Notes under the pieces: generated by a model
Databases searched by the model: none
Seen by the model: the letters and a program-made list of their open reading frames with translations, nothing else
Told to the model about the DNA's origin: nothing
Assembly: GCF_963855985.1 (NCBI RefSeq)
Contig: NC_087092.1
Location: 6,448,001-6,512,000, forward strand
From: Ostrinia nubilalis
Lineage: Eukaryota > Arthropoda > Insecta > Lepidoptera > Crambidae
Length of the DNA: 64,000 nt
Direction: 5' to 3'
Shown here: positions 35,286 through 44,500 of the stretch, piece by piece
Layout of the letters: every line of letters starts with the position of its first letter
Numbering within the stretch: the first letter of the stretch is position 1
Made by a program: the position numbers and the translations under genes

Positions 35286-36571
35286 ATGCCCATAACACGA
35301 TCCAAAGGTAAAGCCGCAGGCGTGGCAGTGCCCCCTGCTACTATCCCTGCTACAACGGAAGCGGAGACCTCGGAAGACGGCGCCTCCAGCGTCGTCCCGG
35401 AGACGGCGGGCCCGTCTACGACACCATCTCCCGCTAGTATTACATCAGTTCCTAAGAGTGCGCGTTCTAATCGCTCTACCAGTACTATGAAGGCTCGCAT
35501 TTTAACTGCAAAAGCGGAGCACGCTCGACGCCTAGCACAGCTCGACGCAGAGCGAGAGCGTGCCCAGCTTGAGCGCGAGCGTGCCCAGCTTGAGCGCGAG
35601 CGAGAACGTGAGTGTGATATTGCTAACTTGGAATTACAGGCCGAGCTGGCCGCCATAGCAGCCAGCTCCTCTCAAAGGTCTCTTAGTAATTCTAGGTCGA
35701 GCGTAGAACGTTGGCTGGCACAGTCGACAATTCAGGACACAGATTATAACGCTAATGCATTACTCGACAGGGAACCGTTTCCTAACGTTAAGCCGCAGCC
35801 ACCGCCGCGGCCGGCGCCACCCGCCACAGCAGATGGAGCCGCCTACACTGCGTTACCGGTCCCTGCGGAGCCGCAGCCACCGCCACGGCCGGCGCCATCC
35901 GCCACTGCGGGTGGAGTCTACACAGCGCTACCGATGGCTACATGTTCGCAATCAGCGTTAGTTGTGCCAGCTGAGCCAACCACACAACACATAGATTTAG
36001 GCACACGTAAAGAACATCATTGTAATTGCTACCAAAATAAAAAGACTGATCATGAGGGTACACAGATTTATCAGCTGGCTAACGCAATTGCGGACCTCAA
36101 GCGGCCTACACAGGTTTGTGAACTCCTTAAATTTGACGGGCGCGTCGCGGACTGGTTCATTTTCAAGAAGGCGTACGACCAGTCGAAGGCACACTTCACC
36201 CCAAGCGAAAATGTCGCCAGACTTAGCGCTGCACTGTGTGGAGCTGCTAAGGAGGCCGTCGCAGTGCGCTTGGTTGCTGCTGATGATCCGGACCAGATAA
36301 TGAAGGCTCTTGAGGTTAGATTTGCACAGCCTGAAGTCATCATTCTTCACCAGCTTGCCATGGTAAGAGCCCTTCCTAAACTCGGTCTTTATGACAACTC
36401 GCGCGAATTGAATACTTTTGCCTGTCGTGTTCGCAATTGTATTGATCTAGTTCGCCTACTCAATCAAAATGAGTATCTCGCCTCGCCAGAGTTATCCAAT
36501 TCCATAATTACCAAATTGACCCCGCTTCTCAGGTCTAGATGGGCTGACTTTGCGGCGGCAAGAGTTGGCTC
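35286..36571 (+). CDS. BEL/Pao gag (5' part of gag-pol, interrupted)
   Basis: The Gag portion forms the virus-like particle that packages the element RNA in the cytoplasm. I place the start at ATG 35286 (MPITRSKGKAAG), a typical BEL/Pao N-terminus; the frame is open a little further upstream but without ATG. Residues about 79-109 form an Arg/Glu-rich coiled coil encoded by a 21-nt unit repeated twice. Residues about 170-215 contain two copies of a QPPPRPAP segment. From about residue 276 the capsid-like core (FDGRVADWFIFKKAY, LYDNSRELNTFACRVRN) resembles the DUF1759 region of these elements. After codon 428 the copia LTR begins; translation would add 12 foreign codons and stop at 36608. The frame resumes in the same phase at 41548. 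Confidence 0.9.
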
Positions 36572-36763
36572 TGTTAGAATTATTTTAAATGAAAGAGTAT
36601 TTAGTTAACTTATTTTATTACGTCTTGCACAGGTCAGGTTACCATAGAGAAGAAAGAATATCCATACAAATGTCATCGAGTCTTCTAGCTGTCATTTACA
36701 ATTTACACAGTATAAAAATCAATGATCCCAACATAAAATATTATTATTTCTCAACTTTCTTCA
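36572..36763 (-). repeat. Copia 3' LTR
   Basis: 192 bp, in element orientation TGAAGAAAG to TTCTAACA. It differs from the 5' LTR at 36583 and 36604 (2 of 192). GGCTC flanks it at 36567-36571. Confidence 0.95.
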
Positions 36764-36775
36764 CGACCCCTCGAT
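36764..36775 (-). other. Copia polypurine tract
   Basis: In element orientation GAGGGGTCG directly precedes the 3' LTR, a plausible primer for plus-strand synthesis. It is shorter than usual. Confidence 0.5.
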
Positions 36776-37385
36776 TTAGACCTTATAAAATACAAGTATT
36801 GTTAAGTTTAAATCGCTAAATAATACAAATCAACTTATCAAATAAAGTATTAGAATCCTCATTTAAAAACAAAACTTTTACACTTTAATACACAACATTA
36901 GTTATGTTATTAGTTATTTTAACATAAACATTTAAAAAGGAAATCAACATAAAAATGCTTTTACAAATCTTAGAAGTTAGTAACATCAAAAATCAATTTT
37001 TATGACAATTTATTAAAAGTTAAATAATAATTAAGTTTTATTTCACACTTGTCAGCTTTGGCAACTTAATTAAATAACATTAACATTTTTCTTTTAAGTG
37101 TAAGTATAAAGTGATAATAATATTAATTTACATATATCAGCAACATGTAGGATATTTTAGTTAAGCCTATTTTACACTATATCTTATACCCGCCTGCAAT
37201 TTCAAGTTTCCGTTTAAGCAAGTTTTAAACTAAAGTACAAATTTTTATTCAATCTACAATTCGGACTTGAAATTGACACATTTTTATTACTGGTCATACT
37301 ACAAACGTCAAATGTCATGTGTTGAAATGTCAGTGATTGTCAACTGTCAAACAAAAAATAACCTAAATTAAAAAAATAAAACCTC
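36776..37385 (-). other. Copia 3' untranslated region
   Basis: About 610 nt of AT-rich sequence between the gag-pol stop and the 3' LTR, longer than in Drosophila copia. No frame is supported. Confidence 0.6.
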
Positions 37386-40300
37386 TTAATTGATCAAATT
37401 TTCCCTAAACTTCTGAAACTTTTCACGACACAAGGGTTTTGTCATGATGTCCGCGATATTTTCATCTGTCGACACATATTTCACTTGTAATAACTTCTTA
37501 TTTACGATGTCTTTTATAAAATGCACTTTAATGTCAATGTGTTTCGATCGTTTAGTGTTTTCATAGTTCGATATCATTTTAATTGCACTACTATTGTCCA
37601 CAAACAACACAACACTGCATTCATTGAATTCACTGGCGAGTCCTCGGATGTACAGGAGCTCAGCAGCGCATAGTGCTGCGGCGACATACTCCGCCTCGGC
37701 AGTTGACAAGGCGACAGCAGGTTGCTTCTTGGATGCCCACGAGATGAGGTTGTTCCCATGGAACACTGCCATGCCACTCGTGCTCTTTCGATCGGACTTG
37801 TCTCCTGCCCAATCTGCATCTGAAAAAGCTGAAATATTATTGACATCATTTCTGGTATAAGTCAGTTTAAGATCCTTGGTGCCTTTTAAGTATTTGAGCA
37901 CTCTCTTTGCTGCTCTCCACAGTTCTTCAGTGTGTTTATCCAAGTATCTACTGAGATAACTTGTGGCATAGATTATATCGGGCCGTGTCATCATTGACAG
38001 GTAAGTAAGTCCTCCAATTAATTCTCTATAAGGTACTGTATTAATAATCTTGTTTTCTGTTTCAGGTTGGAAGTTACTTGTCATTGGTGTAGAAACTGCA
38101 TTACAATCAGCCATATGAAAATTTTGTAACAATTTGTCAATAAACTTTTCTTGTGATAATGTTAATGTGTTTTCATTTCTCTCTATGTCAATAGCTAGGA
38201 AACTTTTTACATAACCCATGTCTTTGGCTTTAAATTGGGATTTTAGTTTCTGTACAGTTGTTTCTATTGTCTTTGAGTCTCCAATTATTAAAATATCATC
38301 TACAAATATAACAAGCCATATGCCATTTCCAGTATATAAACACACATCATATTTAGATCGCTTCATTTCTATGGACTCACAAAATTTGTTTATTGTTTCA
38401 TTCCAACAACGTGGTGCTTCTTTAAGTCCGTATAAGGCTTTTTGTAATTTTAGTACTTTTCCATTTTTAATATTCATCCCTTCAGGAACTTTTATATATA
38501 CTTCTGCTGTTGATTCCAACTCTCCATTTAAGAATGCAGATGGTATATCAAGCTGTCGTATTTCCCAATTGTTTGTCATAGCTTGTGACAGCATTAATCT
38601 TATAGTTGTTGTCTTTGCAACTGGAGAATATAACTCCGAAGTGTTTGCATCAGCTTGAAACCCTTTTGCGACTAACCTCGCCTTTTTAGTTCCATCCTGT
38701 TTTGTGCGAAAAACCCATTTGGTTTCGATAGCCTTTTTTCCTTCAGGTAAGTCACTTTCTGTCCATACTTGTAGATCTTGTAGAGACTTAAATTCTTTAT
38801 TAATTGCATTTTCCCAATCTTTGTCTTTAATGGCTTCTTTATATGTGTTTGGACTTTCTATACTACTTAAGCAATATGCCATATACAACTCATAGTCGTC
38901 AAGATGTTTTGGTGTAACTCTAGGTCTTATTGGCCTCTCTGATTCTTCATCACAATTGTTTTCTTCATTAATATTTTCTTCCTGTTCTTTCATATTCATT
39001 TCTTCAACATTTACTTCTTCATTAGTATTAATTTTCATATCATTTTCTTCTTCATTACTCTTATTTATAATCATGTTTTTCTTTTCAGTTTTTCCTTCCA
39101 TAACATTTTCATCTTCATTACTGGTAATTATTATTTTATGTTCATTTATATTTTCACTGTCATTTTCATTCTTCCTGTAGTGTATGTCTGTTTCATCAAA
39201 TGTAACATCAGTAGCAACAACTATTTTATTTTCTTCATAATCCCATAGTTTATACCCAGATCCACAATATCCAACCATAATCATCTGTTTAGCTCTTGGT
39301 TCCAATTTCTTTGGTTTTGGTAAAGTTACACACCAAGCTTTGCTCCCAAAAACTCTCAATTTTTCTAAATTATTTTTACCATACCATAACATAGATGGTG
39401 TCTTCCCATTTAGTGCAGTAGTTGGACTCCGGTTTAATTCATAAGCTGAACTGAATAAAGCTTCACCCCATAGTTCTTTTGGTAATTTTGTTTCAATTAA
39501 TTTGGTCCTCACTTTGTTTAATAATGTTCTATTCATCCTCTCCGAGGTACCATTCTGTTGGGGGGTGTAGGGAGTTGTATACTCTATTTCTATTCCTTTA
39601 TTCATACAATAATTCTTGAGCATATTCGAACTGAATTCTCCTCCATTGTCTAGTCTCAGCCTTTTTGTTTTCTTCCCAAACTGTGTTTTTATATATTTTA
39701 TAAAATTTATTAAATTACTTTCTGCTTCACTTTTTCTTCTTAACAGTTTAACCACAGTGTAATGACTAAAATCATCTATTAATACTTGAAAGTAATTATG
39801 ACCATGTAAAGTTGTAGGTTCTACTGGACCACAGACGTCTGAATGAATAAGATCTCCTATTTGCTTACTATGTCTCGACTTTGAATTATGAAAACTTCTT
39901 CGAGTACTTTTTCCTTCTATACAAGTTGTACACTTTTTATTAGGTACAGGTAAATTCAATGTTCTCAAATCATCATAATTAATGTGTCCCAACCTTTTAT
40001 GCCAAATATCATTCCCATTTTCTTTTGAAATGTGGGCACTATTTATTACAATTTCCAAATCTAGAGTGTATATGTTACTCATTTTTGTGCCACTCAAATA
40101 TATATCACCTTTTCTTAATGTTACATTTTCTTGATCAAAGATTACTTGAAATCCTTTTCTTGTTATGTTGTTTATTGATAATAAATTATAGGACAAGTTC
40201 TTTACTAGTAATGCTTCCAATTCTATTTCTATGTCTTGATATTTTGTGTTTAATTTGCCTTTTTTCTTCGCTATTAAAGTTTCTCCATTTGCTATTTGTA

Positions 40301-41213
40301 TTTTAATTGGGTGTTTTAATTCTTGTATGTCTGTCATAAATTTTTCATTCTCCATAGCTACCATATGATTACTGGCTCCTGAATCTAAAATGAATTTATT
40401 TAATTTCTCCACAGTACACATGGCTAGAAATGCTAACTTTTGTCTATTATTTTGTGGTGTTCTGCCTCTGTATCTTGGACCTTGGCCCCTGGTCATGGTT
40501 CGGCCTCTTCCTCTATAGTTTCCAAATGAATTTCTGTAGTTCTGATTCGAATTTGTATAACAATTAACGGCTTTGTGCCCTTTCTTTCCACATTTAAAGC
40601 ATGCCATAAAGTTAATTTCATGTATAGTTTCTTTGCCTTTTAATTTTAATTCCGCATCCAGCAGTCTTGATTTCACAAAGTCTAGGTTTAACTCTTTATC
40701 CACAGTCATGGTTTCCAGCGTTGTTATTACTGTTTCATACACATCCGGTAAAGTTAATAAAAGATGGGCCACCCTGTCCGTTTCCTCCATGTTATGTCCG
40801 GCAGCCTCCATGTCACTAATCACAGTGTCAAATGCCAGAAAGTGGTCTTGTAGATTTTGGTTATCTGTACATTTTAGTGATAATAATTTCTTCTTTAGAT
40901 ATAATTTATTAAATACAGATTTTCTTTCGAAAATTTCTTCTAATTTTAGTAACATTTCGGATGCAGTTTGCGCCTTTTTAATGATATCTATATATTTATC
41001 TGATACGCATTGCACAATTATTGACCGCGCCTTGGCGTCTTCAATCTGGAACGCTGTGATCTTTTTGTCGTCCTTTTCGTTCAATATGTCAAAATTAATT
41101 GCTTGGACTACACCTCTCTCTTCGAGTAGAGTTTTTATACGAAATTTCCAATGGGAAAAGTTCAATTTATCGGTCAGTTGAGGCATTAATAAATTTGTTG
41201 AGCCGGTAGCCAT
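37386..41213 (-). CDS. Copia gag-pol polyprotein
   Basis: 1275 residues from ATG at 41213 (MATGSTNLLMPQL); the frame extends 13 codons upstream only by a GTG. With numbering that includes those 13: Gag with the CCHC zinc knuckle CFKCGKKGHKAVNC (218-231); aspartic protease ILDSGASNH (D290); integrase HHCC (H418, H423, C441, C444) and catalytic D472, D535, E571; an Asn/Glu-rich acidic linker (about 690-775); reverse transcriptase with LDIPSAFLNG (D902) and FVDDILIIG (985-986); RNase H with SDADWAGDKSDRKSTSG (D1145), TAEAEY and VDNSSA (D1219). All catalytic residues are in place and no stop or shift is seen. The length is close to Drosophila copia (1409). The polyprotein is cleaved by its own protease and copies RNA to DNA in cytoplasmic particles. 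Confidence 0.97.
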   Translation of the reverse strand: MATGSTNLLMPQLTDKLNFSHWKFRIKTLLEERGVVQAINFDILNEKDDKKITAFQIEDAKARSIIVQCVSDKYIDIIKKAQTASEMLLKLEEIFERKSVFNKLYLKKKLLSLKCTDNQNLQDHFLAFDTVISDMEAAGHNMEETDRVAHLLLTLPDVYETVITTLETMTVDKELNLDFVKSRLLDAELKLKGKETIHEINFMACFKCGKKGHKAVNCYTNSNQNYRNSFGNYRGRGRTMTRGQGPRYRGRTPQNNRQKLAFLAMCTVEKLNKFILDSGASNHMVAMENEKFMTDIQELKHPIKIQIANGETLIAKKKGKLNTKYQDIEIELEALLVKNLSYNLLSINNITRKGFQVIFDQENVTLRKGDIYLSGTKMSNIYTLDLEIVINSAHISKENGNDIWHKRLGHINYDDLRTLNLPVPNKKCTTCIEGKSTRRSFHNSKSRHSKQIGDLIHSDVCGPVEPTTLHGHNYFQVLIDDFSHYTVVKLLRRKSEAESNLINFIKYIKTQFGKKTKRLRLDNGGEFSSNMLKNYCMNKGIEIEYTTPYTPQQNGTSERMNRTLLNKVRTKLIETKLPKELWGEALFSSAYELNRSPTTALNGKTPSMLWYGKNNLEKLRVFGSKAWCVTLPKPKKLEPRAKQMIMVGYCGSGYKLWDYEENKIVVATDVTFDETDIHYRKNENDSENINEHKIIITSNEDENVMEGKTEKKNMIINKSNEEENDMKINTNEEVNVEEMNMKEQEENINEENNCDEESERPIRPRVTPKHLDDYELYMAYCLSSIESPNTYKEAIKDKDWENAINKEFKSLQDLQVWTESDLPEGKKAIETKWVFRTKQDGTKKARLVAKGFQADANTSELYSPVAKTTTIRLMLSQAMTNNWEIRQLDIPSAFLNGELESTAEVYIKVPEGMNIKNGKVLKLQKALYGLKEAPRCWNETINKFCESIEMKRSKYDVCLYTGNGIWLVIFVDDILIIGDSKTIETTVQKLKSQFKAKDMGYVKSFLAIDIERNENTLTLSQEKFIDKLLQNFHMADCNAVSTPMTSNFQPETENKIINTVPYRELIGGLTYLSMMTRPDIIYATSYLSRYLDKHTEELWRAAKRVLKYLKGTKDLKLTYTRNDVNNISAFSDADWAGDKSDRKSTSGMAVFHGNNLISWASKKQPAVALSTAEAEYVAAALCAAELLYIRGLASEFNECSVVLFVDNSSAIKMISNYENTKRSKHIDIKVHFIKDIVNKKLLQVKYVSTDENIADIMTKPLCREKFQKFRENLIN

Positions 41214-41345
41214 CTTTAAGTTCGACTTGATAGTAACAAAGAAAAGATGCACCTGAAAAATGTGAGAACTAACGCTTCCCTACGGCCTGTGCCATCTGGC
41301 TTAATAGCAAATTACACTCTTTATCACTTTTATAATCTAATATCA

Positions 41346-41355
41346 GCCCATAACC
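41346..41355 (-). other. Copia primer-binding site (half-tRNA type)
   Basis: GGTTATGGGC immediately follows the 5' LTR in element orientation. It is complementary to the anticodon-arm region of initiator tRNA-Met, the unusual primer known for Drosophila copia, where a cleaved tRNA half is used in place of an intact 3' end. Confidence 0.8.
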
Positions 41356-41547
41356 TGTTAGAATTAGTTTAAATGAAAGAGTATTTGGTTAACTTATTTT
41401 ATTACGTCTTGCACAGGTCAGGTTACCATAGAGAAGAAAGAATATCCATACAAATGTCATCGAGTCTTCTAGCTGTCATTTACAATTTACACAGTATAAA
41501 AATCAATGATCCCAACATAAAATATTATTATTTCTCAACTTTCTTCA
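41356..41547 (-). repeat. Copia 5' LTR
   Basis: 192 bp, the partner of 36572-36763 with two substitutions. Transcription of the element would start here and run leftward. Confidence 0.95.
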
Positions 41548-44500
41548 GGCTCTGGCAAATTTAAATTAGAAATTTTGTCGGACTTTTTGGAAAACGAAGC
41601 ATATTTACAAACGAAATTTGGCGTTGTCATGTCAGAGCCGACGTTTGTCAAAAGTCAAAGTCAGCCTGTCAAGACCAAAGACAAAATTTATCAGAATGTA
41701 GTTTCGTCTAGTTCGCCTAGTCAACCAAAAAGTTCCGAATCATTGTGTAAATATTGCGCAACCGGTACGCACGAGGTAAGCGAATGTATAGGATTCAAAT
41801 CGCTTGGTGTAGATGATCGGTGGCAGTGGGTCATGGATAATAAGGTTTGCCGCAAATGTTTAAGGAAGGGCTCTCATCTGTATAAAAACTGTAAAAAGCA
41901 ATGTGAAGTTGATGGCTGCGTGGCGAATCGTAGACATCATACGTTACTTCACAAGCTTAGGTCCGACCTGTCGGCTTCCACGACTCAACCGGAAGAGCAA
42001 GCTGCCATCGTAGCGCATAACGCTGCACCGATCGTTAGTAAGCGACAACCGCTACTCAAAATTATTCCCGTGACGCTTTCAGGTAAAAAGGGTAGTGTCG
42101 ATACCTTTGCGCTATTGGATGACGGTAGTTCCGCGACGTTGTTGGATAGATCAGTTGCTAATGCACTAGAGGATGAGGGACCGAGAGAACGTCTGAGAAT
42201 TCATTGCATCGGGGGTCTCACTAAATTGTCGGACGTCTCTTTTGTTAATATTAAAGTGAGAGGCCGGTATAGCTCAGACACTTTCGAGATTCGCGCTCGT
42301 TCTATCCCCAATCTCAATCTCAGCGCGCAAACTGCCAGCTTTGATGATGTCCAGCGATTCAGTCACCTTACAGATTTAGCCGACGTCTTAGCTTATGGGG
42401 ACGCTCAACCAACATGCCTTATAGGAACGGACAACTGGCATCTTCTCTTGACCCAAAGCGTACGTCGTGGTACAAAATCTGAGCCTGCCGCTGCCCTTAC
42501 CCCTTTGGGCTGGGTACTTTTTGGTTTTATGGGCAACACGGCCAGTTCGGTAGAATTTGTCAATCATGTAAATCAAGTTGAAGATGACCAGTTGGACAAT
42601 AATTTAGAACATCTGGTTAAAAACTACTACAAATTAGACTCCATTGGCATAGAAAAGAAACTTCATAGTAGTCCTAGCGATAAACGTGCTATAGAAATCC
42701 TAGATGAGACTACGGTGCGGTTAACCTCTGGTCGCTTCCAAACAGGTATTCTATGGCGGGACAACATTAAGATCATCCCCGACAGTAAGCGCCTAGCACT
42801 GTCCCGATTTCAAAGTCTCGAATCTAAAATGGCTAAAGACAAAACTTACGCGACTTCCTATAAACAGAACATTCAGGGTATGATTGACAAAGGATACGCG
42901 GAGCTTTGCTCTGGACCACCAACTGGTAACATCACGTGGTACCTCCCGCATTTTGGGGTCGTACACCCACACAAAAAGAAGTTACGCGTGGTGCACGATG
43001 CGGCAGCGAAATGTAACGGGGTGAGCCTGAACTCTATGCTTTTATCAGGTCCAGACTTGCTGCAACCCCTGCTTGCTATTGTCATGAGATTCAGAGAAGG
43101 TAAGATCGCTATTACGGGGGATATAAGGGAGATGTTCCCACAAGTAAAAATTAGACCTGAGGACCGCGACGCTCAGCGCTTTTTGTGGAGGGATGACCCT
43201 CAGTCCCCTCTCTTAGAATATAGGATGTCTTCTATGATTTTTGGAGCAACGTCTAGCCCGTGTACAGCACTCTACTTGAAAAACAAAAATGCTCTTGAAT
43301 TTCAGAATTCTTATCCGAAAGCTGCTCAGTCCATTATAGAAAATCATTACATGGACGATTATCTTGAAAGCTTTGAAAGTGTAGAGGAGGCAGCTCGCTT
43401 AGCTTCGGAAATAGTCACCGTCCATAAGGCTGCAGGATTTGAAATGCGATCTTGGGTCTCCAATCACGCTGAGGCTCTTACCTTATTACCTTTAGACCTC
43501 CGCGCCACTGAAGCCTCTGAGGTAGGGTTAGGTCCGTCTTCTCCATCGCGCATTAGAGTTTTGGGATTGACTTGGCTTGTTGGCGATGACCCCTTGTCCT
43601 TTCTTAAGTCCATCCCGAAATTTCCCCCAACGCTTACGAAACGTTCTGCCTTGTCTTTACTTATGTCGATATACGATCCGTTAGGGTTGATAACGCCTCT
43701 TATTATAAAGGGTCGAATTCTTTTCCAAAAGACGTGGAAGTTAGGTTTGGATTGGGATCAAAAATTATCTGAGGGGTTATTTCTAAAATACCAGTCGTGG
43801 TTCCGGGAACTTGAGAACTTATCAGGGAGCGCTATTCCCAGATGTTATTCGGAGGGAAAGCAAGTTATAGAAAGTCAGCTTCACGTCTTATGCGACGCTA
43901 GCGAGCTAGCTTACGCTTGCGTTGCCTACTGGCGATTTGTTTTATCGGATGGTTCAGTCAAATTGGCGCTTATAGGAGGCAAAGCTAGGCTCGCGCCACT
44001 AAAACCAGCGACTATTCCGAGAATGGAACTTCAGGCGGCGTTGATAGGCGCGCGTTTTGCTGCTTACATTATTGAGGCTCACAAAAATAAGCCCTTTAAA
44101 ACGTTTCTGTGGTCTGATTCGATTACAGTGCTGAAATGGTTACGTAGCGACGCCTGCACGTTTAAGCCATTCGTGTCCTTTCGTGTAGCCGAGATCTCGG
44201 ATCTTACTGATGTACAGTCTTGGAGATATGTTCCTAGTGGCTTAAATGTTGCTGACGACGCCACGCGCGATACAGCGGAGTTCTCTCTACATTCACGTTG
44301 GTTCACTGGCCCGACTTATCTTCTTTCACCGGAAGCTACGTGGCCCCGCGAACCGCTTTACACTGATTCTTCAACCACAAGTGAAATAAAAATGGTTGAA
44401 TGCTTGGTCGTACCTTCTGCAGAATCCCCGGCTCTTTCGCCTGTGGTCGCAGACCATCGGAGATTCAGCCGATGGATTCGCTTGCTCAGAGCCACAGCTC

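Larger units (their letters stand above)
36572..41547 (-). mobile_element. Copia-type (Ty1/copia) LTR retrotransposon, intact
   Basis: 4976 bp, antisense to the host BEL element, flanked by GGCTC on both sides (36567-36571 and 41548-41552). It has 192-bp LTRs with 1% difference, a half-tRNA primer site, a single gag-pol frame without stops and about 620 nt of 3' leader. The domain order, with integrase before reverse transcriptase, defines copia. Everything needed for retrotransposition appears present. Confidence 0.95.

Noticed and set aside
38218..41181. Plus-strand ORFs of 60-200 codons across the copia element
   Set aside because: They are antisense to the intact copia gag-pol and carry no motif of their own.
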